Shown: positions 7,830 through 15,898 of the stretch, one piece after another
Position numbering within the stretch: position 1 is the stretch's first letter
Layout: every line of letters begins with the position of its first letter
Assembly: GCF_029946515.1 (NCBI RefSeq)
Contig: NZ_JARZHH010000076.1
Coordinates: 1 to 54,369, forward strand
Direction: 5' to 3'
DNA: 54,369 nucleotides
DNA from: Polyangium sp. 6x1
GTDB lineage: Bacteria; Myxococcota_A; Polyangia; Polyangiales; Polyangiaceae
Program-made: the position numbers and the translations under genes
The notes under the pieces: model-generated
Database searches by the model: none
What the model was told of the DNA's origin: nothing
Seen by the model: the letters and a program-made list of their open reading frames with translations, nothing else

Positions 7830-8732
7830 ATGACCCGCCGCAAGAAGCTCATCGCCGCCGCCCTCACCCTCCCGTTCTTCCTCGCCCTGGGCGTGGGCCT
7901 CACGGTGCGCCGCGCCGGGTCCGATCCGCTGAGCGCGGATGTCTGCGACAAGGACCTCGCGGCGGTCTTCGATTACTGCGAAGCCGATGGGGAGGTCTGC
8001 AAGGTCTTTGAAGGGCAGGAGGAGGCCTGCCAGGCCGGGTGCGTGATGAAGATGTGCCCGAACCATGTGGCCTGCACGGAGCTCGATCCCATCTGGTGCA
8101 AGCCCTGCGATGACGTGGAGGGCGCGCTCCATTGGCGCATTCGCCTCGAAGCCGAGCGGCAGTGCCAACCTTCGCCGGGTTGGCAACCGTCGAATTATTT
8201 CGAGAGCTTCGAGTACCACAGGTGCGCTGAGAAAAAGGCGGAGCGCATGTGCCCCGCGCTCGCCGACAAGCCGGATTGGTACGAGTCGCCGGAGGCCAAG
8301 AAGCAGCAGCGTGAACGCTGCAACAACGACTTCGACCTTCGTGTCCGAAGCTGCGAGAACGACGAGAGGTGTGCCCTGGAGCCGGAGGAGTACAAGAAGG
8401 CGTGCCAGGAGGGTTGTCTGAGGGCGGTCTGCCCAGATCAATTTCCCTGCACAGGCGACGACCCCGTCCGCTGCGCCCCCTGCGAGGACGTCCATGGCGC
8501 GCGCCACTGGCGCAAACTCTCCGCAGTCGAAGGGCTCTGCACGGTGCGGCATCCCTTCCTCGGGCCGAACCCCGATCCGATCAAGTGGGCCGATTGCGTC
8601 GTCGCCGAGATGGAGCAGGTCTGCCCCGCCCTCGCCGGGACGGAGTGGTGGCGGCAAAACCGCACCATTACCCATCACTACGGCAACGCCCGACCATCCA
8701 CCGCCCCCCCCGCTTCGCCAGACACCCCGTGA
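7830..8732 (+). CDS. Secreted or anchored protein with two Cys-rich repeats
   Basis: 300 residues. A short basic N-terminus (MTRRKK) and one hydrophobic segment (LTLPFFLALGVGLTV) give a signal peptide or membrane anchor. The exported part holds two copies of one domain: the first (about 35-110) has ACQAGCVMKMCPNHVAC, WCKPCDDVEGALHWR; the second (about 175-260) has ACQEGCLRAVCPDQFPC, RCAPCEDVHGARHWR. Both repeats have the same cysteine spacing and the HWR signature, so they arose by internal duplication. The function is unknown; disulphide-bonded surface domains are likely. GGGAGCGCCC just before the ATG is a plausible ribosome binding site. The frame is open far upstream, but that part has no coding character. 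Confidence 0.75.
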   Translation: MTRRKKLIAAALTLPFFLALGVGLTVRRAGSDPLSADVCDKDLAAVFDYCEADGEVCKVFEGQEEACQAGCVMKMCPNHVACTELDPIWCKPCDDVEGALHWRIRLEAERQCQPSPGWQPSNYFESFEYHRCAEKKAERMCPALADKPDWYESPEAKKQQRERCNNDFDLRVRSCENDERCALEPEEYKKACQEGCLRAVCPDQFPCTGDDPVRCAPCEDVHGARHWRKLSAVEGLCTVRHPFLGPNPDPIKWADCVVAEMEQVCPALAGTEWWRQNRTITHHYGNARPSTAPPASPDTP

Positions 8733-8820
8733 CGGTTGAGCCCGGCCTTCGGCTCATGTAGAGGACAAACCTGACGTTTCTCCCCGTCCTCTTCCACCGC
8801 AAGGCGCGCCATGACCCGCC

Positions 8821-8890
8821 GCCTCGATTTCGCGATCGTGGCGCTCAGCTCGACGCGGACGAGCGGGGCGAGGGCTGCGGCGCGCGGCAT
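8821..8890 (-). pseudogene. Internally deleted remnant of the outer-membrane gene
   Basis: Bases 8864-8890 match the start of the outer-membrane gene (7005-7031; MPRA.ALAPL conserved), and 8821-8863 match 6778-6821 of the same gene at about 39 of 44 positions with one single-base gap. The 183 bases between (6822-7004) are missing. What is left is a join of codons 1-9 to an internal segment, followed by unrelated sequence. The frame happens to stay open to 8678, which overlaps the plus-strand gene, but it no longer encodes a signal peptide or barrel. Confidence 0.75.
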
Positions 8891-9065
8891 GACGAGGAGA
8901 GCCTACCGCAACCTGCGCCGAAAAAAGTGAGGCCGACGCGAACGTCTTCCTGCGTCTCGGGTCACGAGCGCACGCCCAACGTCGGCCTCCGGGGACAATC
9001 CTTACCGGAGACAAACCGGGGTGTCAAGTCCCTGGACAAACTTTCGGTTCCGGGACGAACGCGGC
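8864..9065 (-). repeat. Duplicated promoter/leader cassette, copy 2
   Basis: Gap-free counterpart of 7005-7206 (offset 1859, about 86 percent identical by eye). It retains TTGACA with a 17-base spacer and TAAGGA, the GAGGCCGACG/CGTCGGCCTC leader arms at 8929-8938 and 8980-8989, and an ATG, but drives only the gene remnant. Confidence 0.9.
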
Positions 9066-9195
9066 GGTGGCGTATCACTTGCCGTCGAAGCGGAAGAGCC
9101 AGGCGAGCGTCGCGGGGTGGTTCATCCGTGGCCCCGGGGTCCGCCCATGGGAGAACGTCATGGGGGGGTTCACCGCAAGGCTCCGTGCATCGCCA

Positions 9196-9639
9196 TCACT
9201 TCTCTTCGACATGTGCAGCCAGTACACACGCCATTGCCTCGGCGACGTGAGCGAGCACTTCATGGATCCTGCCACGGAACGCCGCAGCTTCTGCCTTGTC
9301 GCAATTCTCGCGCACGAAGCCTGCCATCGTCTCGATCTGTTCGTAGCGTCGGTTCAGCGACGCGAGCAATTCGTCCTGGCTCTCCTTCGTGAGCGTGAGT
9401 CGCGGTCGCTCGATACGCTCCATCGGCTTGAAATCCGGCGGCGCGAGCGCGGGGTGCTCGCTCTGGATCGGCGCAATGATCTCGGTAAAAAGGTGCCCAA
9501 CGATCCTCCCGCCGAGGCGACGATACATTTTGAACGTCTCCTCGTCGCACGTTTCCATGATTCGCTTGATCGATTCGTTCTCGTCACGCGTGCAATCTGT
9601 CGATATCGAAAGGAGCTGCTCGGCGATCTTCTTGTCCAT
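9196..9639 (-). CDS. Small all-helical protein, unknown function
   Basis: 147 residues, no signal peptide or membrane segment, so probably cytoplasmic. It is predicted to be almost entirely helical and charged. The stretch EIIAPIQSEHPAL resembles NLVNPVLEECPEL in the 96-residue protein encoded just upstream, suggesting that the two are distant relatives. The start is ATG at 9639, preceded by AGAGGAA at good spacing; the open frame extends 18 codons further but without a ribosome binding site. It is the last gene of a probable three-gene operon, 133 bases after the 96-residue gene. I do not recognise a named family. Confidence 0.65.
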   Translation of the reverse strand: MDKKIAEQLLSISTDCTRDENESIKRIMETCDEETFKMYRRLGGRIVGHLFTEIIAPIQSEHPALAPPDFKPMERIERPRLTLTKESQDELLASLNRRYEQIETMAGFVRENCDKAEAAAFRGRIHEVLAHVAEAMACVLAAHVEEK

Positions 9640-9772
9640 TGGTTGTTCCTCTGGCGCACTCGCTCCGCCGCGGCATCCCGATCCGAACCACACATGCCGC
9701 GATGCCCTGCGGACCTGAGACGATCTTCGAGCGCTTGCACATCTCTCTCGTTCGTGATTTTTGGATAGCCCA

Positions 9773-10063
9773 TCATTCGTTCGACGACTCGGTGGCAGCA
9801 GTCAGCCGCGCTCTGGCTCTACTTGCTGCAATATCCCCCCATGTGTCCTCATCTACTTCGAGCTCTGGACATTCTTCCAGGACGGGGTTCACGAGATTTT
9901 CGAGTATCGCCGTCATGCTCCTTGCGACTGCCAATCGTAGGTCCTTGCTGCCGGCCTCCGACAATAGGGGGGCGACGTCGACCACGATCGAATTTAGAGC
10001 ATCCATTGCCTCGATGCTGGCATCGCGTACGACTCGTGCAGCTTCCACCGTGCCTAATTTCAT
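9773..10063 (-). CDS. Small helical protein related to its downstream neighbour
   Basis: 96 residues, starting MKLGTVEAARVV. AGGAG lies 8 bases before the ATG at 10063, which fixes the start; the frame runs further upstream into the preceding gene. The protein is helical and acidic at its C-terminus (LEVDEDTWGD). The motif NLVNPVLEECPEL resembles EIIAPIQSEHPAL of the 147-residue protein. It begins 10 bases after the stop of the Cys-tailed lipoprotein gene, so the pair is surely co-transcribed. No catalytic motif is visible. A role as an immunity or binding protein for the lipoprotein is conceivable, but nothing in the sequence proves it. Confidence 0.65.
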   Translation of the reverse strand: MKLGTVEAARVVRDASIEAMDALNSIVVDVAPLLSEAGSKDLRLAVARSMTAILENLVNPVLEECPELEVDEDTWGDIAASRARARLTAATESSNE

Positions 10064-10073
10064 AGCCTTACTC

Positions 10074-10760
10074 CTAAAATGAACACCCTTCTGCCTGCAT
10101 GCACTCTCGCATGCATCGCCTGAACCGACCGCCACCTGGGGCCGGCAAGCCTGGCGACCCCGAGCAGAATGCGATACACTTCTCCTTTACCTCGCGGCAC
10201 CGCTTATCATCGTCATCATCCTTTGGCTTCGGTGTGTCATCCTTCAACGACACGGCCGCAACCACAACGAGGACCGCGACCGCGACGACGATCATCGTCC
10301 CGCCCGACCCGACGACCACCGGGATCAACCTGATCACCTGCGGCAGCGCCCACGTGTTCGCAAGCATGCCTCGCGTAGGCAAGAGGCCGCCGCGCGACGT
10401 CAACAGCATCGCGTCGCTGTCCGCCGAATACCCCGCGTCCGCCATCGTCCGCAGCGCTTCCATCATGCACTGCTGGACGCTGGCGTCGTCCAGCCGCGCG
10501 CCCTTGGGCTTCACCTCCGTGACGCGGTCGCCCGTCATCTCGACCGCGAACTCGATCTCGTACGCGTTGTGCCGAAGCCGCTGGCCCCCCTTTTCGACGC
10601 ACGCTTGAAGCGCCTCAACCGTCATCGGAGGGAGCGTGAGTCCGTTCCCCTGCCTGGGCGCGACGGCGTGCTCGTCGCTCGCCCCGCATCCGATCGGCAC
10701 CATGGCCACCGCCATGCACATAGCGACCAAGGTCGCCCCTGCAAGCCGCCGCTTTCTCAT
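10074..10760 (-). CDS. Lipoprotein with membrane helix and Cys-rich C-terminal tail
   Basis: 228 residues. The N-terminus carries a lipoprotein signal ending in PIGC. Residues 45-105 form a small domain (LQACVEKGGQRLRHN, EIEFAVEMTGD, QQCMMEALRTM) whose shape resembles TonB-C-like or AgmX-like modules, though the match is weak. A hydrophobic stretch at about 150-172 (IVVAVAVLVVVAAVSL) is a membrane helix. The tail after a poly-Asp segment has six cysteines spaced as CREVKEKC, FCSG, RCMREC and GC. I associate this style of Cys-rich tail with myxobacterial secreted-effector loci but cannot name the family. AGGGGGGCTC precedes the ATG. It is the first gene of an operon with the two small helical proteins. 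Confidence 0.65.
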   Translation of the reverse strand: MRKRRLAGATLVAMCMAVAMVPIGCGASDEHAVAPRQGNGLTLPPMTVEALQACVEKGGQRLRHNAYEIEFAVEMTGDRVTEVKPKGARLDDASVQQCMMEALRTMADAGYSADSDAMLLTSRGGLLPTRGMLANTWALPQVIRLIPVVVGSGGTMIVVAVAVLVVVAAVSLKDDTPKPKDDDDDKRCREVKEKCIAFCSGSPGLPAPGGGRFRRCMRECMQAEGCSF

Positions 10761-11018
10761 GAGCCCCCCTAAGTAGGGCAGGCTACGGGGGCGCCGATGC
10801 CTCCGTCAACCATTGGCCCAGCGCTTTCCCGCTGTTTCACGCGCCCACATGCCGCAAGTCGTCCCGCGACGCCTCAACGACCCGTCTCGAACGCTCGAAC
10901 CGAATTCGCCACGCAGCTCCGCCCCCGCCTCCCCCCGCGAGTCTGCACGGGGAGATTTCCGCAAGCCCCGTCGCGGGCCGAAACCCGAACGTCGACACCT
11001 CGCCTCCTCGCGCTCTTC

Positions 11019-11468
11019 GTGGTGGCCGCGCGCGCACAGGCAGGCGAGGAGGCGGCAAAGGAGAAGAGAAGCGCGACGCAAAACCTGATCAACTTCCGGA
11101 CCATCGGGACGCGCGTGAAGCTGAACCAGGATTTCAACAAATTGCGGAAGTCCCTTTATGGCAAGCTCGGCGAGATCCAGCACGCGCACAAGCTCGGGAG
11201 CGGATGGGCGGAGTCGTTCTTCTTGCAGGACTCGACCGAGGAGATCGGCCTGAGCCAGCTCGACAAGAAGATCGGCGCGGTCACGGCAGAGCTCGACGCG
11301 CTGAAGAAGCAGCGTGAGGCGCTCGCCACGCAGGAAGCGAAAATCGCAGCCCAGCGGGCACAAGCCGCCCAGCAAGAAAAGAAAGCGCAGCTCGAAGCGC
11401 TCCAGAAGCTCAAGGCCGATCTCGCGGCGCAAGAGGCTGCGCTGCTCTCCGAGCTCTCCGAAGGCTGA
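11019..11468 (+). CDS. Coiled-coil protein, unknown function, start uncertain
   Basis: About 149 residues from GTG at 11019. The protein is hydrophilic; from about residue 70 it is an uninterrupted coiled coil rich in Ala, Gln, Lys and Glu (DKKIGAVTAELDALKKQ onward). The middle part (NLINFRTIGTRVKL, HAHKLGSGWAESFFLQD) is more specific, but I do not recognise it. The frame is open to an ATG at 10797. However, the 74 codons between have atypical composition (many Arg, Pro, Ser; mixed third positions), so I take the start to be later; no good ribosome binding site supports either choice. If 11019 is right, 10761-11018 is an empty 258-base gap. The gene converges on a lipoprotein gene 14 bases away. 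Confidence 0.5.
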   Translation: MVAARAQAGEEAAKEKRSATQNLINFRTIGTRVKLNQDFNKLRKSLYGKLGEIQHAHKLGSGWAESFFLQDSTEEIGLSQLDKKIGAVTAELDALKKQREALATQEAKIAAQRAQAAQQEKKAQLEALQKLKADLAAQEAALLSELSEG

Positions 11469-11482
11469 GCCTCTCTACGACA

Positions 11483-12433
11483 TCAGCGCGGCAGCAACGT
11501 GTCGGCGAGCGTGAGGAGCCGATCGATCTCGGACTGCGTGAGGTGAAGGTTGCTCTTCACCTGCGCGCCCTCGGCGCGGAACACGACGGGCGCGAAGAGG
11601 CGGACTTTTACGATCCCAAGGTTCAGCGAGGTCGCCCGATCGATCGAGGCCGTCAGCGCCGCCGCGTCCGCGCCCGCCTGCACCGGGTCGGTGCTGTCGC
11701 CCGTGCTCGCCACGTCGACGCCGCCGTCCGCGGCGAGGCTCAAGCGCGCGACGGCCGAGCGGATCGTCGACGGCACGGGCGGCGCGTGCGAGCCCGCGAG
11801 GCTGCGCGAAGGGTCCGTGGCCGTGGCGACGACGGCCTCGAGGCCCTCGGGATCGGGGAAACCTCCCGTGCCCTCGAAGCGCGACGCCTGCAGGGCGAGC
11901 GACTCCGGCAAGACCGCGAGGAAGCCGTCCTCGACGAGGGCGACGACGCGGGTTTGTCCGCGCACCGTGACGCGCGCCGTCGGGACGCTCGCGGTCGTGA
12001 TCCACTCGCCGCGCGGCTCGCTGCGGGCGATCATCATGTTCAAGCCCTGGCGCGCGCGCTGCTCGTCGAGCTTGTGCTGCACGATCGCCACCGCGAGGTC
12101 GCTCTGCGTGACGCCCGTCGAGGCGACGTAGGCCGCGACGACGTCGCCGGTCGCGTCGATGCCCGTGCCTTCGAGCATGCTGCGGAGCGGGTTCATCGCG
12201 CGCACGCGGAGCTCGAGCGGATGGCCTTTCAGCCGCTCGGGCCAGACCATCATGCCGACGCGCGCGTTCACGATCGAACGCGCGATCTCGGCAGCGTTCT
12301 TCGGCCGCGGCGGGGGGGGCGTGGCTGCTTCGGGGGCCTGCTCTTGCGAGGCGCAGCCGAGGAGCCCAGATGTCGTGAAGGGCGAAGCGGCGAGCGCGAA
12401 CAAGAGGACAATCGAGCGAAATCGCCTCGTCAC
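11483..12433 (-). CDS. Lipoprotein, unknown function
   Basis: 316 residues. It begins MTRRFRSIVLLFALAASPF and has a lipobox LLGC near residue 26, then a Pro-rich spacer (ATPPPPRPK). The mature part has mixed alpha/beta character (ARVGMMVWPERLKGHP, IVQHKLDEQ, VVALVEDGFLAVLP) and no motif I recognise; it looks like a globular domain at the inner leaflet of the outer membrane. The start codon is GTG at 12433, placed to give a complete signal peptide; no clear Shine-Dalgarno is present. It is divergent from the phosphofructokinase gene, 47 bases away, so both promoters must overlap or be very close. Confidence 0.7.
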   Translation of the reverse strand: MTRRFRSIVLLFALAASPFTTSGLLGCASQEQAPEAATPPPPRPKNAAEIARSIVNARVGMMVWPERLKGHPLELRVRAMNPLRSMLEGTGIDATGDVVAAYVASTGVTQSDLAVAIVQHKLDEQRARQGLNMMIARSEPRGEWITTASVPTARVTVRGQTRVVALVEDGFLAVLPESLALQASRFEGTGGFPDPEGLEAVVATATDPSRSLAGSHAPPVPSTIRSAVARLSLAADGGVDVASTGDSTDPVQAGADAAALTASIDRATSLNLGIVKVRLFAPVVFRAEGAQVKSNLHLTQSEIDRLLTLADTLLPR

Positions 12434-12480
12434 AAAAGCAGGTTAGCGCCTGCTCGAAGGGGATGCTAGGGGCCGAAGTC

Positions 12481-13800
12481 ATGAGCCACGGTCCGAAAAA
12501 GGTGGGAATCCTCGTCGGCGGCGGGCCCGCGCCGGGCATCAACGCGGTGATCGGCGCGGCCACGATCCGCGCGGTCCTCTCAGGCTACGACGTGGTCGGG
12601 ATCCAGGACGGATTCCAGTGGATCATGAAGGGCGACCTGGAGCACGCCCGCCCGCTGTCCATCGACGACGTGAGCCGCATCCATTTTCGCGGAGGCTCGT
12701 ACCTCGGGATCGCACGCGCAAACCCGACGAAGTCGAAGGAGCTGCTCGAAGAGACCGTGCTCTCGCTCCTGCGGCTCGAAGTGGACAAGCTCATCACGAT
12801 CGGCGGCGACGACACGGCGTTCTCGGCCTCGCAGATCGCGCTCCAGTCGAAGGGGCGGCTGCGCGTGGTGCATGTGCCGAAGACGATCGACAACGACCTC
12901 GATCTGCCGGGGTACGCCGATACGTTCGGCTTCCAGACGGCGCGCCACATCGGCGTCGAGCTCGTCGAAAACCTGATGGTCGACGCGAAGACCACGCACC
13001 GCTGGTACTTCGTGGTCGCGATGGGCCGCAAGGCCGGCCACCTCGCGCTCGGCATCGGCAAGGCCGCGGGCACGACGCTCACGCTGATCCCCGAGGAGTT
13101 CCCCGAGGAGCACGTGCGGCTGAAGACGGTGGTGGATCTGCTCGCAGCCGCGATCGTGAAGCGCCTCGCGACGGGGCGCGCGGACGGCGTGGCCATGATC
13201 GCCGAGGGGCTCGTCGAGCGCATGGAGGAGCACGACCTCGAAGGGCTCGCGGGCGTGGAGCGCGACGCACACGGGCACGTGCGGATCGCGGAGATCGCGT
13301 TCGCCGACATCCTGAAGGCCGAGGTGCAGAAGCGGCTGCGTCAGTTTGGGGTCAAATCGACGATCATCCCGAAGAACATCGGCTACGAGCTCCGGTGCGC
13401 CGATCCGATCCCCTACGACATGGAGTACGCGCGGGACCTCGGGTACTGCGCGGCGAAGTACCTCGCAGAGGGCGGGACGGGCGCGCTCGTGGCAATGGTG
13501 CAGGGCTCGTTCCAGGCCGTGCCGTTCGACACGATCATGGACCCGAGGACGGGCCGCATGCGCGTGCGCATGGTGGACATCGCGAGCGACCGGTACATGA
13601 TCGCGCGCCGGTACATGCTGCGGCTGCGCAAGGACGACTTCGACGATTCGAGCCAGCTCGCCCGGTTCGCGAACGTGCTCGACATCTCGATCGAGGATTT
13701 CCAAAAGGAGTTCGGCTACCTCGTGGAGCACGAGCCGATCCCCCGCACGTTCTACCCCGACGAACGGCAGAAGCCCTCGATCGCGCCGCCGGGCAAGTGA
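12481..13800 (+). CDS. pfp: 6-phosphofructokinase, PPi-dependent type
   Basis: 439 residues of the PfkA superfamily. The phosphoryl-donor loop begins GGGPAPGIN, the fructose 6-phosphate site is PKTIDND and a second contact is MGRKAGHLA. Two positions that set donor specificity read Asp in GGDDTA (ATP enzymes have GGDGS) and Lys in PKTIDND (ATP enzymes have Gly). Both are the residues of pyrophosphate-dependent enzymes, so the reaction should be the reversible PPi-driven phosphorylation of fructose 6-phosphate. The fairly long C-terminus (FQKEFGYLVEHEPI) fits. ATG at 12481 is chosen because AGGGG stands about 13 bases upstream; ATG at 12463 would add six residues. It is followed after 11 bases by a GNAT acetyltransferase, probably in the same transcript. 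Confidence 0.9.
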   Translation: MSHGPKKVGILVGGGPAPGINAVIGAATIRAVLSGYDVVGIQDGFQWIMKGDLEHARPLSIDDVSRIHFRGGSYLGIARANPTKSKELLEETVLSLLRLEVDKLITIGGDDTAFSASQIALQSKGRLRVVHVPKTIDNDLDLPGYADTFGFQTARHIGVELVENLMVDAKTTHRWYFVVAMGRKAGHLALGIGKAAGTTLTLIPEEFPEEHVRLKTVVDLLAAAIVKRLATGRADGVAMIAEGLVERMEEHDLEGLAGVERDAHGHVRIAEIAFADILKAEVQKRLRQFGVKSTIIPKNIGYELRCADPIPYDMEYARDLGYCAAKYLAEGGTGALVAMVQGSFQAVPFDTIMDPRTGRMRVRMVDIASDRYMIARRYMLRLRKDDFDDSSQLARFANVLDISIEDFQKEFGYLVEHEPIPRTFYPDERQKPSIAPPGK

Positions 13801-13811
13801 GAAGGGAACGC

Positions 13812-14276
13812 ATGGAGCCCGTTTCGATCCGCCTCGCGCACGCGGGGGACATGCAGACGCTCGCGCAAAACCACCGCGCGATGGCGCTGGAAACCGAAGG
13901 AAAAATCCTCGATCCGGAGACGACGATCCAGGGCACGCGCGCCGTGCTCGAGGACCCGGCGAAGGGGTTTTACCTCGTGGCCGAGCGTGAGGGACGGGCC
14001 GTGGGGCAGCTCCTCGTGACGTTCGAGTGGAGCGATTGGCGGAACGGGACGTTCTGGTGGATCCAGTCGGTCTACGTCGCCGAAGGCGCGCGGCGCACGG
14101 GCGTCTACCGGGCGCTCCACGATCACGTGCTCGCGAAAGCGCGGGCCGACGCAGGCGTGTGCGGCGTGCGGCTCTACGTGGACAAGGAGAACCACCACGC
14201 GCAAGCGACGTACGCGGCGATGGGGATGCGCGCCGCGCATTACGACGTGTTCGAGATCGATTTCGTGCTCGGCTGA
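13812..14276 (+). CDS. GNAT-family N-acetyltransferase
   Basis: 154 residues spanning one GNAT fold. Visible features are the opening strand and helix (VSIRLAHAGDMQTLAQ), strand beta4 (WWIQSVYVAEGARR), the acetyl-CoA loop (RRTGVYRALHDHV, a variant of R/QxxGxG/A) and the closing strand (VRLYVDKENHHAQATYAAMGM). It should transfer an acetyl group from acetyl-CoA to an amine; the substrate cannot be deduced. GAAGGGA precedes the ATG at 13812. The gene follows phosphofructokinase by 11 bases and ends 8 bases before the convergent DUF4139 gene. Confidence 0.88.
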   Translation: MEPVSIRLAHAGDMQTLAQNHRAMALETEGKILDPETTIQGTRAVLEDPAKGFYLVAEREGRAVGQLLVTFEWSDWRNGTFWWIQSVYVAEGARRTGVYRALHDHVLAKARADAGVCGVRLYVDKENHHAQATYAAMGMRAAHYDVFEIDFVLG

Positions 14277-14284
14277 GCGCGAGG

Positions 14285-15898
14285 TCAGAACGCGGGCAGC
14301 ATGACGCGCGCGCCCGCGCGGACCTCGAACGTGTACGAGAGCGTGTGCGTCGCGTGCGCGCCGACGTCGACCGTCGCACGCAAAAAGCCGTCCTTGTCGA
14401 GGGTAAAACCACCCGCCAGGGCGAGGTGGATCTCGACGTCCTCGATCTCGCTGACCGGGATCCGCTCGGTGACGACGACCTTGCGCGCCTTGTTCGACAG
14501 GTTCGAGAGGTAGAGCGTGACCTTGCGTTCGAGGCGTTGCGCGCCCGTGATTGCCTGCGTGTCGCGCTTCTCGTCCTCGCTGCGGCGCACGCGGATCGCG
14601 TCGTCCGGGCCGAAGCCGAGCTCGAAGGGCTCGCCCTTGCCCACGAAATCGAGGCGCGCGCGGCCGACGAGGCTCGCCCCACGCGCGAGGCGCACCGGGC
14701 CCGCGAGCAGCGGCCCCGCGCCTTCGAGCGTGGCCGTGGCGCGAAGGTGCGCAGCCGGCGAACGAACCGCGGTGACCACACGGGCGAGATCGGCCTTCAC
14801 GGTCACGTGGCCAATCTCGACGCGGCACGGGCGTCCGTTCGACGGGAGCGAGGCGCGCTCCTTGCCGGCGTAGGTGATCGGCTCGCCGCCGTCGTCGACG
14901 CCGGGCATCTCGGAGGCGGCGCGATCGCCGCGATCGAGGCCCGCGAGCTGGATCGATTGCTCGCGCGCGGCGACGACGATGTTCCGGCGCTCCTCGTCGG
15001 TCTTCTTGCGGCTCGCGAGCACGTCGTCGGAGAGGAGCGGCGGCGAGGCCGCGCGCGTGGGCCGGGCCGTGGAGAAGCGCAGATCGACGTCGTCCCACGC
15101 CTCGCCCGTGCGTTGCCAGGCGGTCGCATACGTGACGATCTCGACCGCGCCCGCCGTCGCCTCGGGCCCGTCCGAATCGAGGCGCGCGAGGTGCTCGGGT
15201 CGCCAGAGCGCGCAGGGCACGCGGTAGGTGATCTCGACCTCGATGTCGCCCGCCTCGGCCGCGTCGATCTCGACCTCGGCGACCGCGTCGTACCGCGGTT
15301 TTTCCGCGCGCCCCTCGGCGAGGCGCGCCTCGGCGACGCGACGATCGCGGTCCGCCTGCACGCGCTCTTCGCGGACGCGGGCGACCTCGTCGAGCGAGGC
15401 CTGCGCGGCCCCGTCGATCGCGCGCCAGCCGTCGCGGTACGCGCCCGCGACGTCCGGCTCCGAGGCCTTCCGCGGGCCGAGCGAGGCGCTCTTCACCCAT
15501 TGCGTGGCGAGCTCGTAATGGTGCTGCAAACCGCGCTGCAAACGCTCGATCGCCAGGTCGGCCGCGGCCACGCGCTCCCGCGCCACGCGCGCCTCGCGTT
15601 CGAGCGCCTCGATCTCCTCACGCCCGAGCGCCCGCTCCTCGTGCGCACGCCGGAGCACGCGGGCCGAGAGCACGCGCGCCTCGCCCTTCGTGACCTTCGC
15701 TTGCAGCGTGCCGTCGTCGACGAGCAGCGAGACGCCGGCGATGGCCTCCCAGCGCGCGCCTTTCGCGGCGCGGAAGGAGGCGCGACGCACGACCTCGGCG
15801 CGGTCCTCGAAGAGCGTGACCCGCGCCGCGCGGCTCGGATGGGCACGATCCTGCGCAGGTTCGTCCGAACGAACCTGCTCCACGACGGGCTCACTCAC
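14285..15898 (-). CDS. DUF4139 / MuiA-like protein, second of a pair
   Basis: 537 residues. It has the layout of the mucoidy-inhibitor-like DUF4140-DUF4139 family: an N-terminal beta domain (VTLFEDRAEVVRRASF), a central helical hairpin of about 100 residues (EIEALEREARVARERV onward), then a long beta-rich domain with YRVPCALWRPEHLARL, WQRTGEAWDDVDLRFSTARP and a C-terminal RIPVSEIEDVEI. The biochemical role of the family is unknown. There is no signal peptide. GTG at 15898 is the start: GGAGGAAA lies 6-13 bases upstream, and it overlaps the end of the preceding paralogue by 8 bases, implying translational coupling. Confidence 0.8.
   Translation of the reverse strand: MSEPVVEQVRSDEPAQDRAHPSRAARVTLFEDRAEVVRRASFRAAKGARWEAIAGVSLLVDDGTLQAKVTKGEARVLSARVLRRAHEERALGREEIEALEREARVARERVAAADLAIERLQRGLQHHYELATQWVKSASLGPRKASEPDVAGAYRDGWRAIDGAAQASLDEVARVREERVQADRDRRVAEARLAEGRAEKPRYDAVAEVEIDAAEAGDIEVEITYRVPCALWRPEHLARLDSDGPEATAGAVEIVTYATAWQRTGEAWDDVDLRFSTARPTRAASPPLLSDDVLASRKKTDEERRNIVVAAREQSIQLAGLDRGDRAASEMPGVDDGGEPITYAGKERASLPSNGRPCRVEIGHVTVKADLARVVTAVRSPAAHLRATATLEGAGPLLAGPVRLARGASLVGRARLDFVGKGEPFELGFGPDDAIRVRRSEDEKRDTQAITGAQRLERKVTLYLSNLSNKARKVVVTERIPVSEIEDVEIHLALAGGFTLDKDGFLRATVDVGAHATHTLSYTFEVRAGARVMLPAF

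Larger units (their letters stand above)
8733..9195. other. Intergenic region with a decayed duplicate, no intact gene
   Basis: This 463-base gap between a plus-strand gene and the end of a minus-strand gene holds the remnant at 8821-8890 and the duplicated promoter/leader block at 8864-9065. Nothing recognisable is seen in 9066-9195. A 13-base match (catgacccgccgc) at 8810 also occurs at the start of the 7830 gene; I cannot say whether it is meaningful. Confidence 0.6.

Noticed and set aside
10797-11018. N-terminal extension of the coiled-coil protein from ATG 10797
   Set aside because: The 74 codons look non-coding (Arg/Pro/Ser-rich, irregular third positions, no ribosome binding site), so the start was placed later; still uncertain.
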